The notes: generated by a model not told the origin, from the sequence alone. DNA of 64,000 nt from Amphiura filiformis (GCF_039555335.1 NC_092636.1:53437706-53501705); one strand, 5' to 3'. Positions 49,470 through 63,738 are shown, counted from the stretch's first letter. Translations and numbers: made by a program.

Positions 49470-51855
49470 TAATAGTCTAACTAGATAATTAATTTGAGTT
49501 CTTGAATGAAGCGCAGGGTCAGAATTTCGGCGAGCATCTGAGAATATATGTATATATTTGTAATATATAGTTAATCAAAACAGCTGAATATATTTGCACC
49601 AAGATATGGTTGCGTCACAAACTTGTTCCACGGATGTGCGCTTCCGCAGTGCGAATTATCTTCATCCAGATGAAGCAGCACTTTACCGGAAGAAGAATCA
49701 ATTCTCCCAAAGATTCTTGTGAACAGATTTGCGTGAATCAAAGTTGATTCTCGCAAACTTTTATAGTTTACACAGAAGATGATCAAATGATTCCCGCAAG
49801 AATCAAGATTAATTCTTGCACTGTGAAACAAAATTTGACCCTGAAGTGAGTTGTTTTCTTCTCAGGCCAAAAAAAGAATTGCAGAATTTTTTTAATTTAA
49901 AATTTAAAAAAATAAATAAAAATTTCTAGAAAAATTTGGCGAAAAATTTTCCTCAAATACCAAAAAAATACCAAGTCAGGAATAAAAAAAAAAATTGCAT
50001 TTCGCAGTTGTTTGCAAACCACTCGTGAGCTTTGAGACTAACTTTTATTTTTTTTGGCCTTATAACCCACACAAGTGGTTCCAGAGGAGGTCCCTGTGTG
50101 TTACTCATATCCGCCCCATTCCAGGGAGGTGCAGAGGGTGTGAGATTTTGTGCCATTGCTTGGGAAAAGGGTTAATGACAAAATGCTGTCTTATTTCATG
50201 CCTTCAATATACCCTGCGCTCATTATGTTGAGATGATAAACTATGGTGTCATAGATAATGAAAACAAGTTCTAGCAATCTAAATATTGGCTAATTTCAAA
50301 TGACTAATCCTATCACAGCCTCCTTATGATAATATCAATTGAATTTATTTTCGCACATAAAAATTTGCATACAATATTCCATGTGCCTTTTCTATGCTAT
50401 ATGCTTTAAATGTAATAAACTTGAAATCCTTCTTGTGTCTAGACATTTAAAATTGAAAGATAATTTATCAAAATTAATTTTTTGTAGCGGAGTAATTAAT
50501 GTAATGATTGTAACTTAGGGACTTTGTTATGCTACTATATTAGAGACATTGATGTCATAGACAGTCTGGGGGCCAATAATGACTGTAACTTAGGGTTTTT
50601 GTTATGTTACTACATGTATATTATTATTAGAAACATTGCTGTCATTAGACAAAAGGGCAAATAATTGTTCTATCTCGTAAAATTAAAAATACACAGGTGT
50701 TTATGTACAAATTGTCAACAGAAATCAGGAACCTGTGATCCAGATGATAACTTCTAAAATCAAATGTTTACCTTCCTGGCCTAAACTGTTTAATAATCAT
50801 TTTATACATGTTTATTGCTATTTTTAGATACCGCACTGCACTGAATAATGTAATATTAGTAATAGAAAACATCCGGTACACATGTAATTGTGCCTGCCAA
50901 ACTATCCTTGTATATTAATGTCACCAATTTCCTTTTATAAATTCAAAAGCATATACTTTTCAATCATAGTTCAATATTTATGTACAGAGAGTACATGAAA
51001 ACATCTGCACTTGGTTCAAGTTGGCTGGTTATAATACAATTTAATTACAGAACAAATATGAATGTGTAATATATCAAATTTGTAATAAAAAAACAATCCA
51101 TTCATTAGTAAACTGTAATAATGCTACATGTCTGATATCAATATACACAAAGGTTAACAGTAAATTTGTTCACAAAATTTGCTGGGAACATCTTTTCATT
51201 ATAGGAAAATTTCATGATTATCAACAAATCCAGAATTTCCTTTAAAATCCAATACAAACTCATACATTAAAAAATATACCATAAATAGATTTTAGCACAA
51301 GCAGTTCAATATGCAATCTGCAGCAATGTACATGTATAGTGCTATCTACCGAAGATAGCACACACATACAAAGGTCACACATGTTTGTATTGGCAGTGAT
51401 TAATAAGCTTAATAATCAATCGTTAAATATTCATCCTATTCAACACATCGGAAAAAGAACATGTGCCTGATTAATTCCAACATTAAACACATTTCTACAC
51501 TAGTGAGATGACCAAATTATTTTTAGGTAGGCCAATATGATATAACACAGGTGACTCACTCTCACAAAACTATGCACAAGTTGTATTTTTGATATTTCAT
51601 GATTTTAATATCAACTTATTATGAAAACCATTACATGACAAGCTTTAAAATATAAAAATTATATAAATAGCATGAATATTTTTCAAGATATATCTTATAT
51701 TATTGCCATATTTTGCCATTATTGATATTCTGGGAAATGGGCCAATTAGTTTTCACAGGGATTATCATAGTTTAACTGTTTATTATTGAATAAACAATCC
51801 TCATTTTAATAAGCACTTTGAAAAATTTGAAAGTCAATTTTTAAGATATTTTAAT
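49470..51855. other. No confirmed gene
   Basis: Open frames at 49571-49831 and 49953-50156 (-) lack family similarity. The second starts MAQNLTPSAPPWNGADM, but the downstream splice context is poor. Confidence 0.4.
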
Positions 51856-52090
51856 GGATAAAAATATTTGATGCAACATGTCTTCCTTATTTAATCTATT
51901 CCCATCATATTTCCAGTTATGTTTAAGCTCTAACTAATGTTTGATGACGTAAAAGCAATAATATATTTCCACCAGACATTCTATATAACATATTATCAAT
52001 TTTATGTTATCAAACATTTATTAGAACATTACTTGAAATATAATGGGAATAGATTAAATAATGAAGACATGTTACATCAAATATTCTATG
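51856..52090. mobile_element. 235-bp fold-back element
   Basis: Arms of about 48 bp contain ACATGTCTTCCTTATTTAAT and its complement. The centre also folds (ATGTTTGATGACGTAAAA against TTTTATGTTATCAAACAT). Confidence 0.88.
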
Positions 52091-52610
52091 TCGAATACTC
52101 ATGAGTCTGTAGCGGCCTTTAGTCACACAGTCAAATACCTAGAAATTAGGAAATCAAAAATTTGAATTTTTTTAAACAGAAATTATGTAATCGTTACAAG
52201 CTTGAAACTCAAAATGTTTAGCGACTTATTGCGGGTTTTGTGGGAGTGTGTCACATTATGAGCAATATTTGATAAGGTGAAATTGGTTGAATTACTTGAG
52301 GGAGGTAATCTGCATGCAAATTACAGGGATTTTGTTAATGGAAGCAAATTTAAGTGGCAACTTTATACTCCTGGTACAAATTGCCCTTTTTAATTTCCCA
52401 GGATGAAACTGAAATAAAACAAGATATGCATCGGGAGATGTTTACGTCAATTTGATCTGACAAAATTTGGTGTTTATCTCTGACATAATCAGTAACTTGT
52501 ATGAAATGGCATGAATCTTACATTACGATTAAGTGGTTGTGAAATGCCACTGCACTATGCACGCAGTACGGAGTGGGAGGCAAGGGATGCTGTTTAACTA
52601 CTTTAGTAGT

Positions 52611-54483
52611 ATGAATATGGTCATTTTCACGGTAAAGGGTGTAACTTTTGATTTTTAGGGTCAAAATTTCAAACCACTTAAATATGTTTCTGTTGACTGT
52701 AATCATGCATAGAAGCAACTTAAATTCCAGTAAAATAGTGTTTCAAGGCTTAAACCTTTTGATTTCTGATAAAAAATTTGACATTTCCATAACATTTTGG
52801 TTAAAATCTAAGAAAAAATGTATTTTACATAAGCTCAGAAAATTATGACATGAAAGCTGGAATACATGTGAAATCCCATTCCAAAGTAAGTCAACAGATA
52901 TAAGTTAAATTTTATACCATGTTTTGCTATGTTTGTAATTGCAATTTTGAAAATTTTTAACATCAAGGGTCATTTGCAATGGAAATTTCCCAACCTTAAA
53001 CATATTTTTTAAGTTTTAATTGGGTTCCTAAAATAATTTAAATGTCTAACTTCATGTACAAATACTACTTGATGAAAGGAACCTCCCAGCCAAGTTTCAC
53101 AGAAATTTGAGTTATTTTTAGAATTGGCAATTCAAGCGATTTGTGTTTCGGAGGCTTCAGTTAACAACACAGGTGATCATAAAAGTAAAATATTTGGCTA
53201 ACTACTACAAGTTGACATGAAAAAATAGGTAAAAAATATCACAATTACCAATTTTCATGCTTTGCTTCTAAGTATTGAATTTCAGTTGTGACAAAATTAA
53301 ATTATCACAGCAAGTCATTTTTTTGTTTGGAGGCTTCATGTTTACAATGGTTAAACATGGCAGAAGTAGTTTTTTTGAAAACAACACTGTTGGGATCATC
53401 TAAGCTGTTATTTTCTTGTGTGTATTGAATCAATGATTCTATGCGGCAGATATTGCAGATTTATAACATGATAATTTTTTCACCAATTTGTTAAGTATGG
53501 TGTTATTTGCATGTGAAGCCTCCGAAACGGGCTTTCTTGGATATCAGTATATTTTTCAAGCATTAACCATAATATCAATTTTTTTTTAAATTTATGACAT
53601 TCTGCACATATCATGCAACAATTACAATGCAGATATCAATATGGAACATACCAATTTAGATATGCATAGATGATAATTAAGTTTACTGTTGTTTCGGAGG
53701 CTTCATTTGTTTCGGAGGCTTCAATTGTTAACGGAAAGTTTGTATTGGGTCCCATTTTCAAACGGTGATATATATCTCCATGATTTAAAAACAAGTGACT
53801 TGAGGATCTACTTTGCTACATTTTGATAAATAGATTGGATGAGCTCTTTTATTTATATTTGCCCAAGCTTGCTGAACAGTTTGTTTCTGAGGCTTCAAAA
53901 AAGTTAACGGAAAATCGGCTCTTTGAAGTCAAGATTTTATAAAAATTTTAAAAGCTTGCAAATCAACTAATTTTTGTTACCCATTTCAAGTTAAGATATC
54001 AACTGTTATGAATCAAGAAGAAGTGAAGAAATAACCAAGAATTATGAACCAAAGCTATACCCACAAAGTTTGTTAACAATTGTTAACGGAAAATGAAGCC
54101 TCGAAAGCGACAAATATCAAGTCCGGTTCTCAAAAATACAGGGCTGTTCACAATTAAATCTAATGTGGCAGTGTTTACTGAACATATGACCGTACTTTCA
54201 GGATAAGAAAAATTATCCATGAACTAACTGAAGAAAACACAGGGTTTTACAAAAATGTTACTGTTTTTTACAGTTTTTCAAAATGGCAATATTAGGTACA
54301 TTTAAGCCTGCTAAAACTGAACGCAGTAACTCCCGAAGATGATTATGCTACCCAAGGTAGCTGCTAACTAGATGACTTATGTGGCCAAAAATCATGGAAT
54401 TCTGTGGCTTTATTAGAAAACTACGGATCAAAATGTTAAAAATCCAAAGTTACACCCTTTATCGTGAAAATGACCATATGCAT
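52611..54483. mobile_element. 1.9 kb element with inverted ends and GGAGGCTTCA repeats
   Basis: Terminal inverted repeats of 40-45 bp include ATATGGTCATTTTCACGGTA and the complement at the right end. Inside, TTTCGGAGGCTTCA or near copies occur at about 53146, 53328, 53513 (reverse), 53692, 53708, 53884 and 54093 (reverse). GTTAACGGAAA recurs at about 53728, 53913 and 54079. No transposase or other protein is encoded. Confidence 0.8.
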
Positions 54484-54489
54484 GAGCCT

Positions 54490-56690
54490 TATCTGAGCTA
54501 GATCTTCAGCAACATTATAGAAGGGACCACATTGTACATTTTGATTTCTCCTAGTTTCATAACAGTTTATATATTTATATGCCTGTCCTTCTTGGAACCA
54601 ATGTGAACTTGCTGACAATGGTACATTTTATACTTGAATACTAGAACTTATTCTCTGTAATTTTTCATAATTCTTTATGGTTTTTTTTTTAAATCAAAAC
54701 TACATTCATTAAACCCTTTACTTAAAATCTTTCATGAGCAAAACATTAGGCAACAAAAGAGATGTGAATACAATTAATTTACAGCCATGCTATTGTGAAA
54801 TCAAGCAGTTTTTGTTTAATCCATCTTTATTCAAGGAATGGAAATGGCAACTAAGGAATTTCAGTAATGCCTCATGATTTCAACAAATCAAAATTGCCAA
54901 CAGTTTTCTTAAGTCATATTGATATGATGCTTGAACATCCCACACTCAAGTTTCACTCGCTGTTTCACCCTACACCAACAGACATAAAGATCACTACAAC
55001 TTCAAGCTCACCACACAAGGTTTTATCCTAAAAGTCTCTGATGTGTTTTTCTTTGATTCTTACGTACTGTTTTTGCACACAACATTCTGTGCTTAATATA
55101 CACATGTCTGTTAGTAAAAAGTATACGATCACCCACACAATCGTCTCCTCACTTAACACACAACCTGGGGTAAAACAATCGTATCTCTTTCCACTTAAGG
55201 TTTTGGATCACTTGAGACAGTTTAAATGAAGTCCATCTGGACCTACCATTTGACAAAATACACACTTTTGACCTTTGGGATTTCATTTTGAAGCTACATC
55301 ATTTAGAAACATCATTTGATGTCTACTCGTCTAGAGTCCATTTAAACATCACTGGCATTTGACAAGGTGAACCACAAACGGTATTGATTTTACCTATCAC
55401 ATTATGTGTTATTCTTTACTTAATGCTGAAAATGTGATGTGGCAGATCTCAAAAGACAGCTTTTAGAGGTGGGTTTATGACTGTATATTTTCTCCTTTAT
55501 GTTGTTTAAAAGATCATAGCATTTGCACGAAATATTCATTATGATCATTGCTATTTTACTGGACACAATTATGAATCTTCAAATGCTCATGAAATTCAGT
55601 AATTCTTTTAAAAAAATTCCCTTATTTTAAAGCCACTGATGAATAGCACATACATTATACGAGCATTACAGTTTACAGGAAAGTCACTGACCACTATGGA
55701 TCATGCGATGAATTAGCATAATTCATGGATGCAGCTCTTTAGAGCCTACATAGAGCCTAACCAGCCTACATATAGAATAACCATCACAGCCAGGATTAGC
55801 TCCCTGAGTTTTGTATAAAATTGACTACAAATATGCACTATTTCTATTGCAAATAATACAATAATGGTGCTCAAAATAATAGAAAGTTCTGGTCTTGATT
55901 TATAGGCTTAATTAAACCTTTAGACCTACTAGCTACATAGGATAATGTATGGATAAGTACTTTTCTGACAGCTCTTTTCAATATAATAATAATAATCCTA
56001 AAATAATCGTTAAGAGGAAAATTGAATTATTCAAATTTTGGAAAATTTATGGAAAATGTGGATGGCAGGATGTCTCTAACATGTATATTTTGCTAGTCTA
56101 TCACCCTTATTCATATAACACGTACAGAATAAATCACAATATTAGCATAAAAAAGAAATATGTTCGGGTGAAAACAATTTTCACATTTGACATCAAAAAT
56201 TAAGTTGTATGAATAAATTGTTTCACCCTATCATACACTACTCAAAAAATGTAAAGGATCAGAAACTGACAAATTTTGGATTCTTATCTGTCTATCATGT
56301 CTATCTCTGTGCTGACCAGAGTCTGTTTCAGTGGCATGGCACTTCAGTACTCTGTGGCTTAAGTGTTCTGTTACCTGAAAAATATTGAATGATATGACAC
56401 TCATGATATAATTTACAATTGAAAAATGCAAATAAATAAGTCTGATCTTCTTAATTTTTTGATAATAATAATAATAATATTCCTCACAATACATTCAACT
56501 ATTTTGTAAAAGAATTGATGAAACTGATTTGTGTCTGACACTTGTGCATGTTTGGGCATGTGTAGGAAAGTTAGCACTAAAAACATATGTCTAGCTATGG
56601 CAATGCTACAATGTAGTTGGATGCTATACATTGTATACAAATAGTATACAAATAAGACACAAATCAATTTATCATTCTACCTTCTTTTAA
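54490..56690. other. No gene recognised
   Basis: AT-rich sequence with a short ATA/ATT trinucleotide run near 56462-56480. Confidence 0.45.
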
Positions 56691-56878
56691 TGGGCTATTC
56701 CAGTTGATACCCATGTACCTATGGAAGACATGACCTTAATCTTCCAAACAGGAGGGAAAATGAATTTCAAATGAGGTTACCTGAATGGGTAACTCCATTT
56801 GAAATCTACACCCCCTGTGTCAGATATTAAGGTCATGGCTTCCATAGGGAGTGGATGAATTCAACTGGAATAGCTCAA
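56691..56878. mobile_element. Family-A fold-back MITE, copy 6
   Basis: Ends TGGGCTATTCCAGTTGATAC and TTCAACTGGAATAGCTCA, with internal GGAAGACATGACCTTAATCT. It ends 14 bp to the left of the candidate arfaptin microexon. Confidence 0.92.
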
Positions 56879-56892
56879 TATGGTTAGCTTAC

Positions 56893-56910
56893 TTGGATGG
56901 TCACCATCAT
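56893..56910 (-). CDS. Candidate 18-nt arfaptin microexon
   Basis: On the minus strand a pyrimidine-rich tract and CACAG precede ATGATGGTGACCATCCAA, which is followed by GTAAGC. Both splice sites fit consensus. The 18 nt are symmetric in phase 1, so they insert six residues (DDGDHP if the preceding base is G) ahead of the GA that opens the exon at 43677. This is a prediction from splice sites and phase alone. Confidence 0.35.
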
Positions 56911-56939
56911 CTGTGTACAGGAGAAAATCCACACCATGA

Positions 56940-57921
56940 GTAGACAAAAGAAGGATGTCATCAAAAGAAAAGAGAAGGGTAGAGAGAGACAAGAGTGCAC
57001 TATAAGTTAATAAAGAGAGATTAGTTCAAGACTGACCTATATTGTATGGCTGTAATCAGGATAAAACTACATTGTTTTAGAACAGGTTAGTAATGTACAG
57101 GTGAATGAGTGAGTGAGTGATGGACTCTGAAGTTTATCCCATAGCTGCCTTGTTTATAAGGATGTACAAAATAATTTGTTTAATTACATACACCGGTGAC
57201 TCTTGTCTCTCAATACTTACTTTCAATACAAACGTTTTTTGAAGAATAGCCAATACATGCATTTTAAGTGCTTCACAGTATACATGTGGGCAATCTTGGA
57301 TGCAACCGAGACAGAATGATTGGATCAGTCCGGGGCTTTCTGACGACGCATTTTCATGGTTAATTTGCCAGATTCCAAATGTACCAAGGGGAAACTAATT
57401 TGTTATCTCGCAAGAGGAGTCACTGTCTATATTTCTGTTATATTGTTTGAACGCACAGTCGCACAGGTCAGGTGAAGAACTTGTATTCTGCCTTATTGGT
57501 CCAGTACATGACTACATGTTCTTGCTACTGGTATGATGTAACCCAGTACTAACTTGGCAGATTTTTGTAACTGTACAATTCTGTAACCCAGTACAGTGTG
57601 TGTTGTACATACGCAAGAAGAACACACAGCATACCATTATGAAACTGAAAGCCTACAGGTAGCTTCTGTAGATGCAACTGTTTGCCCTCACTCACTCACT
57701 CATCTTCCACAATGCAAGGAGGTTGTTACAAGTACACAGGCACTCTATAACCTTCTTGCATTGAACCGTTGATGTATAATCAAAACATGACCCTAGGTGA
57801 CTCCACAAGACAGCTGGATCCGCATCAATCCGCATCAATAGCAAGTGTCAACATGGAGCTTGGATCTGAATTTGGGAAATGATCACTTTGAGAGCATGTT
57901 TATTGTAAGTGTGTTACATCA
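56940..57921. other. No gene recognised
   Basis: GAGTGAGTGAGTGA at about 57106 and its complement at about 57689 are inverted simple repeats. The frame around 57240-57380 (-) has no known homologue. Confidence 0.4.
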
Positions 57922-58129
57922 CTACAGTGCGGAGATCACATTGATCTGCATTCCCAGAGTGCACATTGATGGGATCCTGTTCTCTTGTGGAGTCACCCAG
58001 TATAACATGAACAGGTGAAAGGTGAATGAATGTGATGAGATGATCACACAAACTATTATATCCTCTTTTTTAGCTTTTGCAGGCCTGCTTCGAGAAATCT
58101 TCATTTCCAGATACAATAAACCAGATTTT

Positions 58130-58345
58130 CCACAAAAATAGCCAAAATTTGTGATATTTCTTTGTTTGGGAAAACAAATTTCGCCTTCAATTTTAGGTCT
58201 GAAATTATTAGTCTGAACTATGAAGTTCTGACACAATTTCCTATGTATTTCTTTATTTTTGGGAAAACAAAATCCCTCCAAAGTCCAAATGCCATAAAAA
58301 TTAGGTCTGAAAATCACCAGTCTGAAGTTTTTACATAAATACAGC
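58130..58345. repeat. Diverged two-unit repeat
   Basis: Both units contain TTTCTTT..TTTGGGAAAACAAA, then ATTTTAGGTCTGAAA or AAATTAGGTCTGAAA, then CAGTCTGAA. The spacing is about 100 bp. The 151-codon minus-strand frame spanning 57922-58377 owes its length to this repeat and is not considered a gene. Confidence 0.7.
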
Positions 58346-59924
58346 ACTTTGAAAAAAAAAAATATTAAAGTTATCAAGACTGGTTGGTATTGGCATTACC
58401 TGGTTCATGGAAATGAGAATTATATTTGCAGACAAAAGGTGTGACCATGAGCTCTATTAAAGGATGAGTACCATGGAGCCACAGTCATGTATTTATAATA
58501 AATGACAAAATGATACATATGACAAAAAAGCACTATATGATACAATAAACAATCAAAATGACATGATAAAGATCACTTGACAAAACTTAAAACACTATAA
58601 TAAAATAAACGGATAAATATGTGACAAAATGGCACAATAAAGATTGCTAGACAAAAAAAAGCAATTTAACACAAGTCTGTCTGAAGTGTATATGCAACCA
58701 AAGACACAAATTTGAGACCTGGCTGCCTGATGATAAAATAGTTCATCTACATGTAAGGTATAATTTCATACTTTAACATGTGTATGCTTATTTAGTTTGA
58801 ATACAATTTGTACACAATACTGGAACACAATTTTTAATACATAAATTCAAGAATCGTAAGATCCATCTTGCATTGGCCCAATTTTTTGTGTATCAAATAT
58901 CATTGAATACATGATCAAATAGTTTATCCACATTTCATGTGGCTCTCGTGTTACCTTTACAACTACAAATCTAATATTCCTATACTGCACACACAGTCAA
59001 TATATCCATAACAGTATTAGAATTTCTATCTTTTCAGTTTTATTCACATTCAAGAATCTCATGATCGATCTTGCTTGGCCCAATTTTGCACATACGTTTC
59101 AAATATCACCGAAACAATAAAATAGATTTGTGTTAGGTGCAATGTGATTGCACTGACTGATATATCAGTAAAAATCCTATAACTATGGTTGACAAATTAA
59201 AAGGGATGAGATAAAAAAATCCAGAAATTCAATTTTTTTAAACTACTGATAAAAGCCTGCAGCTAGCCACTGATATATAATAGAGCACAGTACATGAAGA
59301 GGTTAAACATTTAACAGTGGTACCTACAGTGAGTTTGTTTAACGTTTATTATGCATGTACGTACATAAATCAAGGCATTACCCACACAGCCCAAGTAGCA
59401 ACCAAGTAGGTTAATATACTTTATACACAGCTCTAGGTACAGACATAGGTTTCTTTTATACACCTGTCTCATGAAATTCTGACCCGATAAGTACTACATG
59501 TAGGCATGCCCTTACTTGAATGCATGAAATTGTGCACAATTTCACAATATGTATACAAGAAATAAATATTTATAATTTCAACATTTCCAAAATATGTGAA
59601 TTTTTGTGATGTATCCTGCGCAGTTGGCATTTAGCGCAACAAGGGTTAACAGAATGACGATGATCGACTTTAGGGCCTACCTAGCTGCGCAATTCAAATT
59701 CCAAATTGCCATAGGAGAGCAAAAGGCACATGCATGTAAAATGGCTGTCTTGTGTTGAAATTTCATGGGCTAGACAGAGAAAGCAGAAACTTGTGAAATG
59801 TTTTTTCTCCTTTTTTTCTCCCGAGTATTTTTGTTTCAGAATTCAATTCATGAATTGTGAGACTGCCATCATTGCTGGCATTATCAACATCATTGCTGCC
59901 ATAGCCACCAGTCGTTATTCTTGT

Positions 59925-60178
59925 TTTCATCATCATCTTCTTCATCATCATTGTCATCACTATCATCTAGATTCTTTATTACTTTCACCACCAAATCTCA
60001 TATTTCCCATCACCTTATCATCATCATTTTCTTCTTCATCATTTTCATCACTATCATGAATTCCTCCTCTTCTTTATTACTACCACCAGGTCTCTTCTTC
60101 CCAATCCTTTATCATTCATCATATTATCATGATGATGATCATCATCATTCACCATCATCATCATCACCACCATCATAA
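59925..60178. repeat. (TCATCA)n/TCT-rich microsatellite
   Basis: Imperfect ATC and TTC trinucleotides run for about 250 bp, giving Ser-rich and His-rich phantom frames. Confidence 0.93.
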
Positions 60179-60189
60179 TTGCCATTAAC

Positions 60190-62659
60190 ATATGATTTAT
60201 CAAGTCAATTTTACCTCATAATTCTTAACAGTGAAGTGAGCATTAAAAGACCTCAATTAATTACAAAACCTAAGAATAATATGAAAGTAATACCTACTCA
60301 CCAGGTTTTAGCTCCATAATTCAATTAAGACAATGCTGTACAATATGGGATTGCAGCTACTTAAGCCATGCTATTAGTCAATTTAATGCTCACTTTATAT
60401 GAAGGGACTCCGGTATTGCATGGAGACGGTACACATACATACATGTATGCTCACAACTCAATGCTATACATGCTCTGTAAATTTCAAACAGGTTGCTTTT
60501 TTACAGCGGCTGAATCGGATGGGCGTTTTTTATTGAAACATAATAACTGTTCTGTTCCGATGTGCCAGGTACGTTGTAGCTGTCATGACAGTCAGACAGA
60601 TGTTAATGGAAATTGGTACTGCTTCACTTGACTCCCTATATTTCCTCTTTGAGTGGCCCTGATGTAGGCTAATTTGGTGATTTTATTTTAATGTTCAACA
60701 TTGTCTCATCATTGCATACGAAAATACACATGGACTGAGTTATTGATTTGTTTTACAGCTTTCCTCAAATGTGCATATTAAAAACAATCATGATTAAAAT
60801 TGAGATCAATCTGAACTTATTTGCACATACGTACCCGTGGCACAGTAAATCAGACATTCATGTGCAGTATATGTGCAGTAACTGTGGTAACCATTCCTAC
60901 AGGTGTATGATTCTACTTACATACATGTATACATCAGAAGCAGTATAAAAACACCTGTTTGTTCCCATTTCAAAATCTAGATTTTTTTTCTTTTATATAA
61001 AATGTGTGTAGGGTGTGGATGTAAGGGATGTTTAGGGACATCAGTTAAGGATGTTTGTTGGGGTGTGAGGTGTGTATGTACATGTGCTAATATCTGATCA
61101 TCATAATATAATGTATGTTTATGTTAAGTGACCATTTCAAATAGCATTGAAAGGACATTAACTGTTCGTACGTACATCTATCATTTATGCAGGGATTGAC
61201 ATGTGACTATATAATCTTGTACACATCTATGCTGCCAAGTCAGATGGAAAGAGATATTTGGTTTGAATGCCTTTAGGGAGGAGGATATGTCCCTTAATTG
61301 TGCTATGCAGTACGGACTACACAGCCATGCTTTATTGAATTCATCTCAAGTCTCAAGCTCCTTTCTTTCTCTCTCTCAAATCTATATAGATTCCACCTGC
61401 TGCTGCGTGATGCTGATGATTACAATGAATCCATGTCAATATCTAGACACCATTGAGATGGATTTGGAATTGTACATACATACACCTGTACAAAAATCTA
61501 AGGACTTAACCCAAAAATTGTATGTTAGCTTCAAGAACCCATTTTTGTTCCAATACTATGTCTGTATGCGATAATCCACAAGCATGTCTCATGTACACAA
61601 GTATCTATGGTTCAAAATATTACTTTCCAGAAACGTTTTTGCAATATTTTTTTTAATTAAATTCTGAAAGTGCAAGCTGTACTCACTACTCAGCGTCTAT
61701 ACGGAAATGGTAAAATTTTAAGTCACTTTATATTTCATTGATTTAATCATCTTGTTTACGAGTAATGTGCACTTCACAAGCCTTGTCTCGATTTCTATCA
61801 ATCGCTATCAGTGTTATCTGTATGCAGAATATGATGTTATCTTTCAAGGATGTGGCCATATTATAACATTCAGCATTCTACATGTACTTTCAAAGAGTAA
61901 ATTCAGCAACTCCTTTGTTCAGATAAATTATCAATTCGACATAATCAGATATTATAAATCAGATACTTCAACAAATAATTCTAAATTAACTGCCTGGTGC
62001 CCTACAAAAGCTGTGTAAGCAACCATCACTATAAACAAGCAATCATGATGCGAAGAATGCATGATTCACTGGAATCATACTCATAGAGGATAGTTTTTAC
62101 CATTTGCATTTTTTAACTACCTTGTGGGATGTAAAGTTTAATGATGTGCTGAGAACCAATGAGACTTTTTAAGTTTTTAGGGCGTGATTCCTTTGTGATA
62201 ATTCACTGTTGGTTTTGAATCGAACAATGACAAAAATTCTATAGATTATAAATGGGTGGATAACAGCTCTTGAGCTTTAACTTAACATAAGTTACGAAAC
62301 CAAAATATGATTCCCACATGATGAAAACCATGAAATATTGATTAAGTATTTGCCCACGTATATCAGTTCCCCTTTCATGTACTGTGCTCTTCTTTTTTTT
62401 CAATACAAAACCGGACTAGGTTTGGATGAAACACGCATATTATTTTCTTTCAGGTTCTAAACAAAAAGTCAGGTATTGTGGAAATAATTTAGGAAATCTC
62501 AATGTACAGATTTTGTATACTGCTGACATTTTAGAGAGTGGTTTGGAATTTCACCATCCTATTCTGAACTGCCTGATTGAACAAATATTATACTGATTAG
62601 CCTAGATAACTCGCAAGGATACGAATTGATTTGTAGTACATACTATAAATTTCATGTAT
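60190..62659. other. No gene recognised
   Basis: Several open frames of 60-103 codons exist on the plus strand, none with a recognisable family or good splice borders. Confidence 0.45.
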
Positions 62660-62836
62660 TGGGCTATTCATGTTGAAATCCATACACCCTCTATGAAAGA
62701 CATGACCTTAATCTCTCACACAGGGAGTGCAAATAAAAATGGGGTTACCTGAATGGGTTGAAATCTATATTCCCTGTGTGGGAGATTAAGGTCCTATCTT
62801 CCAGGGGGTATATGGGATTTCAACTGGAATAGCCCA
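62660..62836. mobile_element. Family-A fold-back MITE, copy 7
   Basis: Ends GGGCTATTCATGTTGAAATC and TTTCAACTGGAATAGCCC, with inner arms GACATGACCTTAATCT and AGATTAAGGTC-type sequence. Confidence 0.92.
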
Positions 62837-63738
62837 TTTAGAAAAACACAAAAAAGTAGCTCAGCATGGATTAGCTATTTAGCGCCATACATTAATTCCA
62901 TGAAAATATGATTTAAATGGTTGAAATAGGAATCAATTTATTTTAATTTGAAACAGCAAAATACAGTTATTAAATTAATTAGTATAATAGAAAATATTGC
63001 AAATTAATCCTAAATACTGATATAAATTAAATTGGCTACACATTATTTGAACATTCAGACAGACTTGGCAAGTAAATGCTTAAAATCAAGATTGACCTGA
63101 AGTTACTTAGGTCACAGTATACATCATACATATACTACAAACACACATACACCTGTATCAATATATAACGAGAAGATTCAGGCAAAGTTGTTCACTGTAT
63201 TTATGCAGCTAAACCATATTCTACATTTGCTTCCCTCCCTATACTGACGTACATTCTATTTTATCAACTGCACGTATCAATCCAAATAACCGCTCATCAA
63301 ATTAACGAGCTAAGTATGAGACATCCTAATTAAACGGATGCCCCCATGAGACAAATACCCAAGTGTAAATTTAAACTGTGTAATGAAATATCACAATGCA
63401 AATAATAACAGACCTCGATATGCAGGAACTACACACAGCCATCTCATCTCAAAGTTGAAGTAGCATTGATTGCAATGTTTTAACGACATCTAAAAACAGT
63501 CCCAATTTACCAGGCACCGTATGAAAATTTTTATTCAAAATGTACGACAGTACCGGTATTTCAAACATCTGTGCTAATTGAATTTGAAGTAGAATTGTTT
63601 TTGGACGTGAAATAGGTTAATTATCATGTTTACTGTACATACATATGGTGAACAACCTACCTCAATTACCTACCTTCAGTATTGACTTAACAAGATTATG
63701 GCTGAGGGGAAATGTTGCTTATTACATGTAACTCTTAC

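Noticed and set aside
49953..50156. Frame starting MAQNLTPSAPPWNG as a possible arfaptin first exon
   Set aside because: Human ARFIP1 also starts MAQ, but there is no further resemblance and no good donor follows.
57922..58377. 151-codon minus-strand frame
   Set aside because: It is built on a diverged two-unit repeat with poly-Phe/Lys composition at one end, and no protein family is recognised.
59730..60178. Ser-rich and His-rich frames up to 109 codons
   Set aside because: They translate TCATCA simple sequence.
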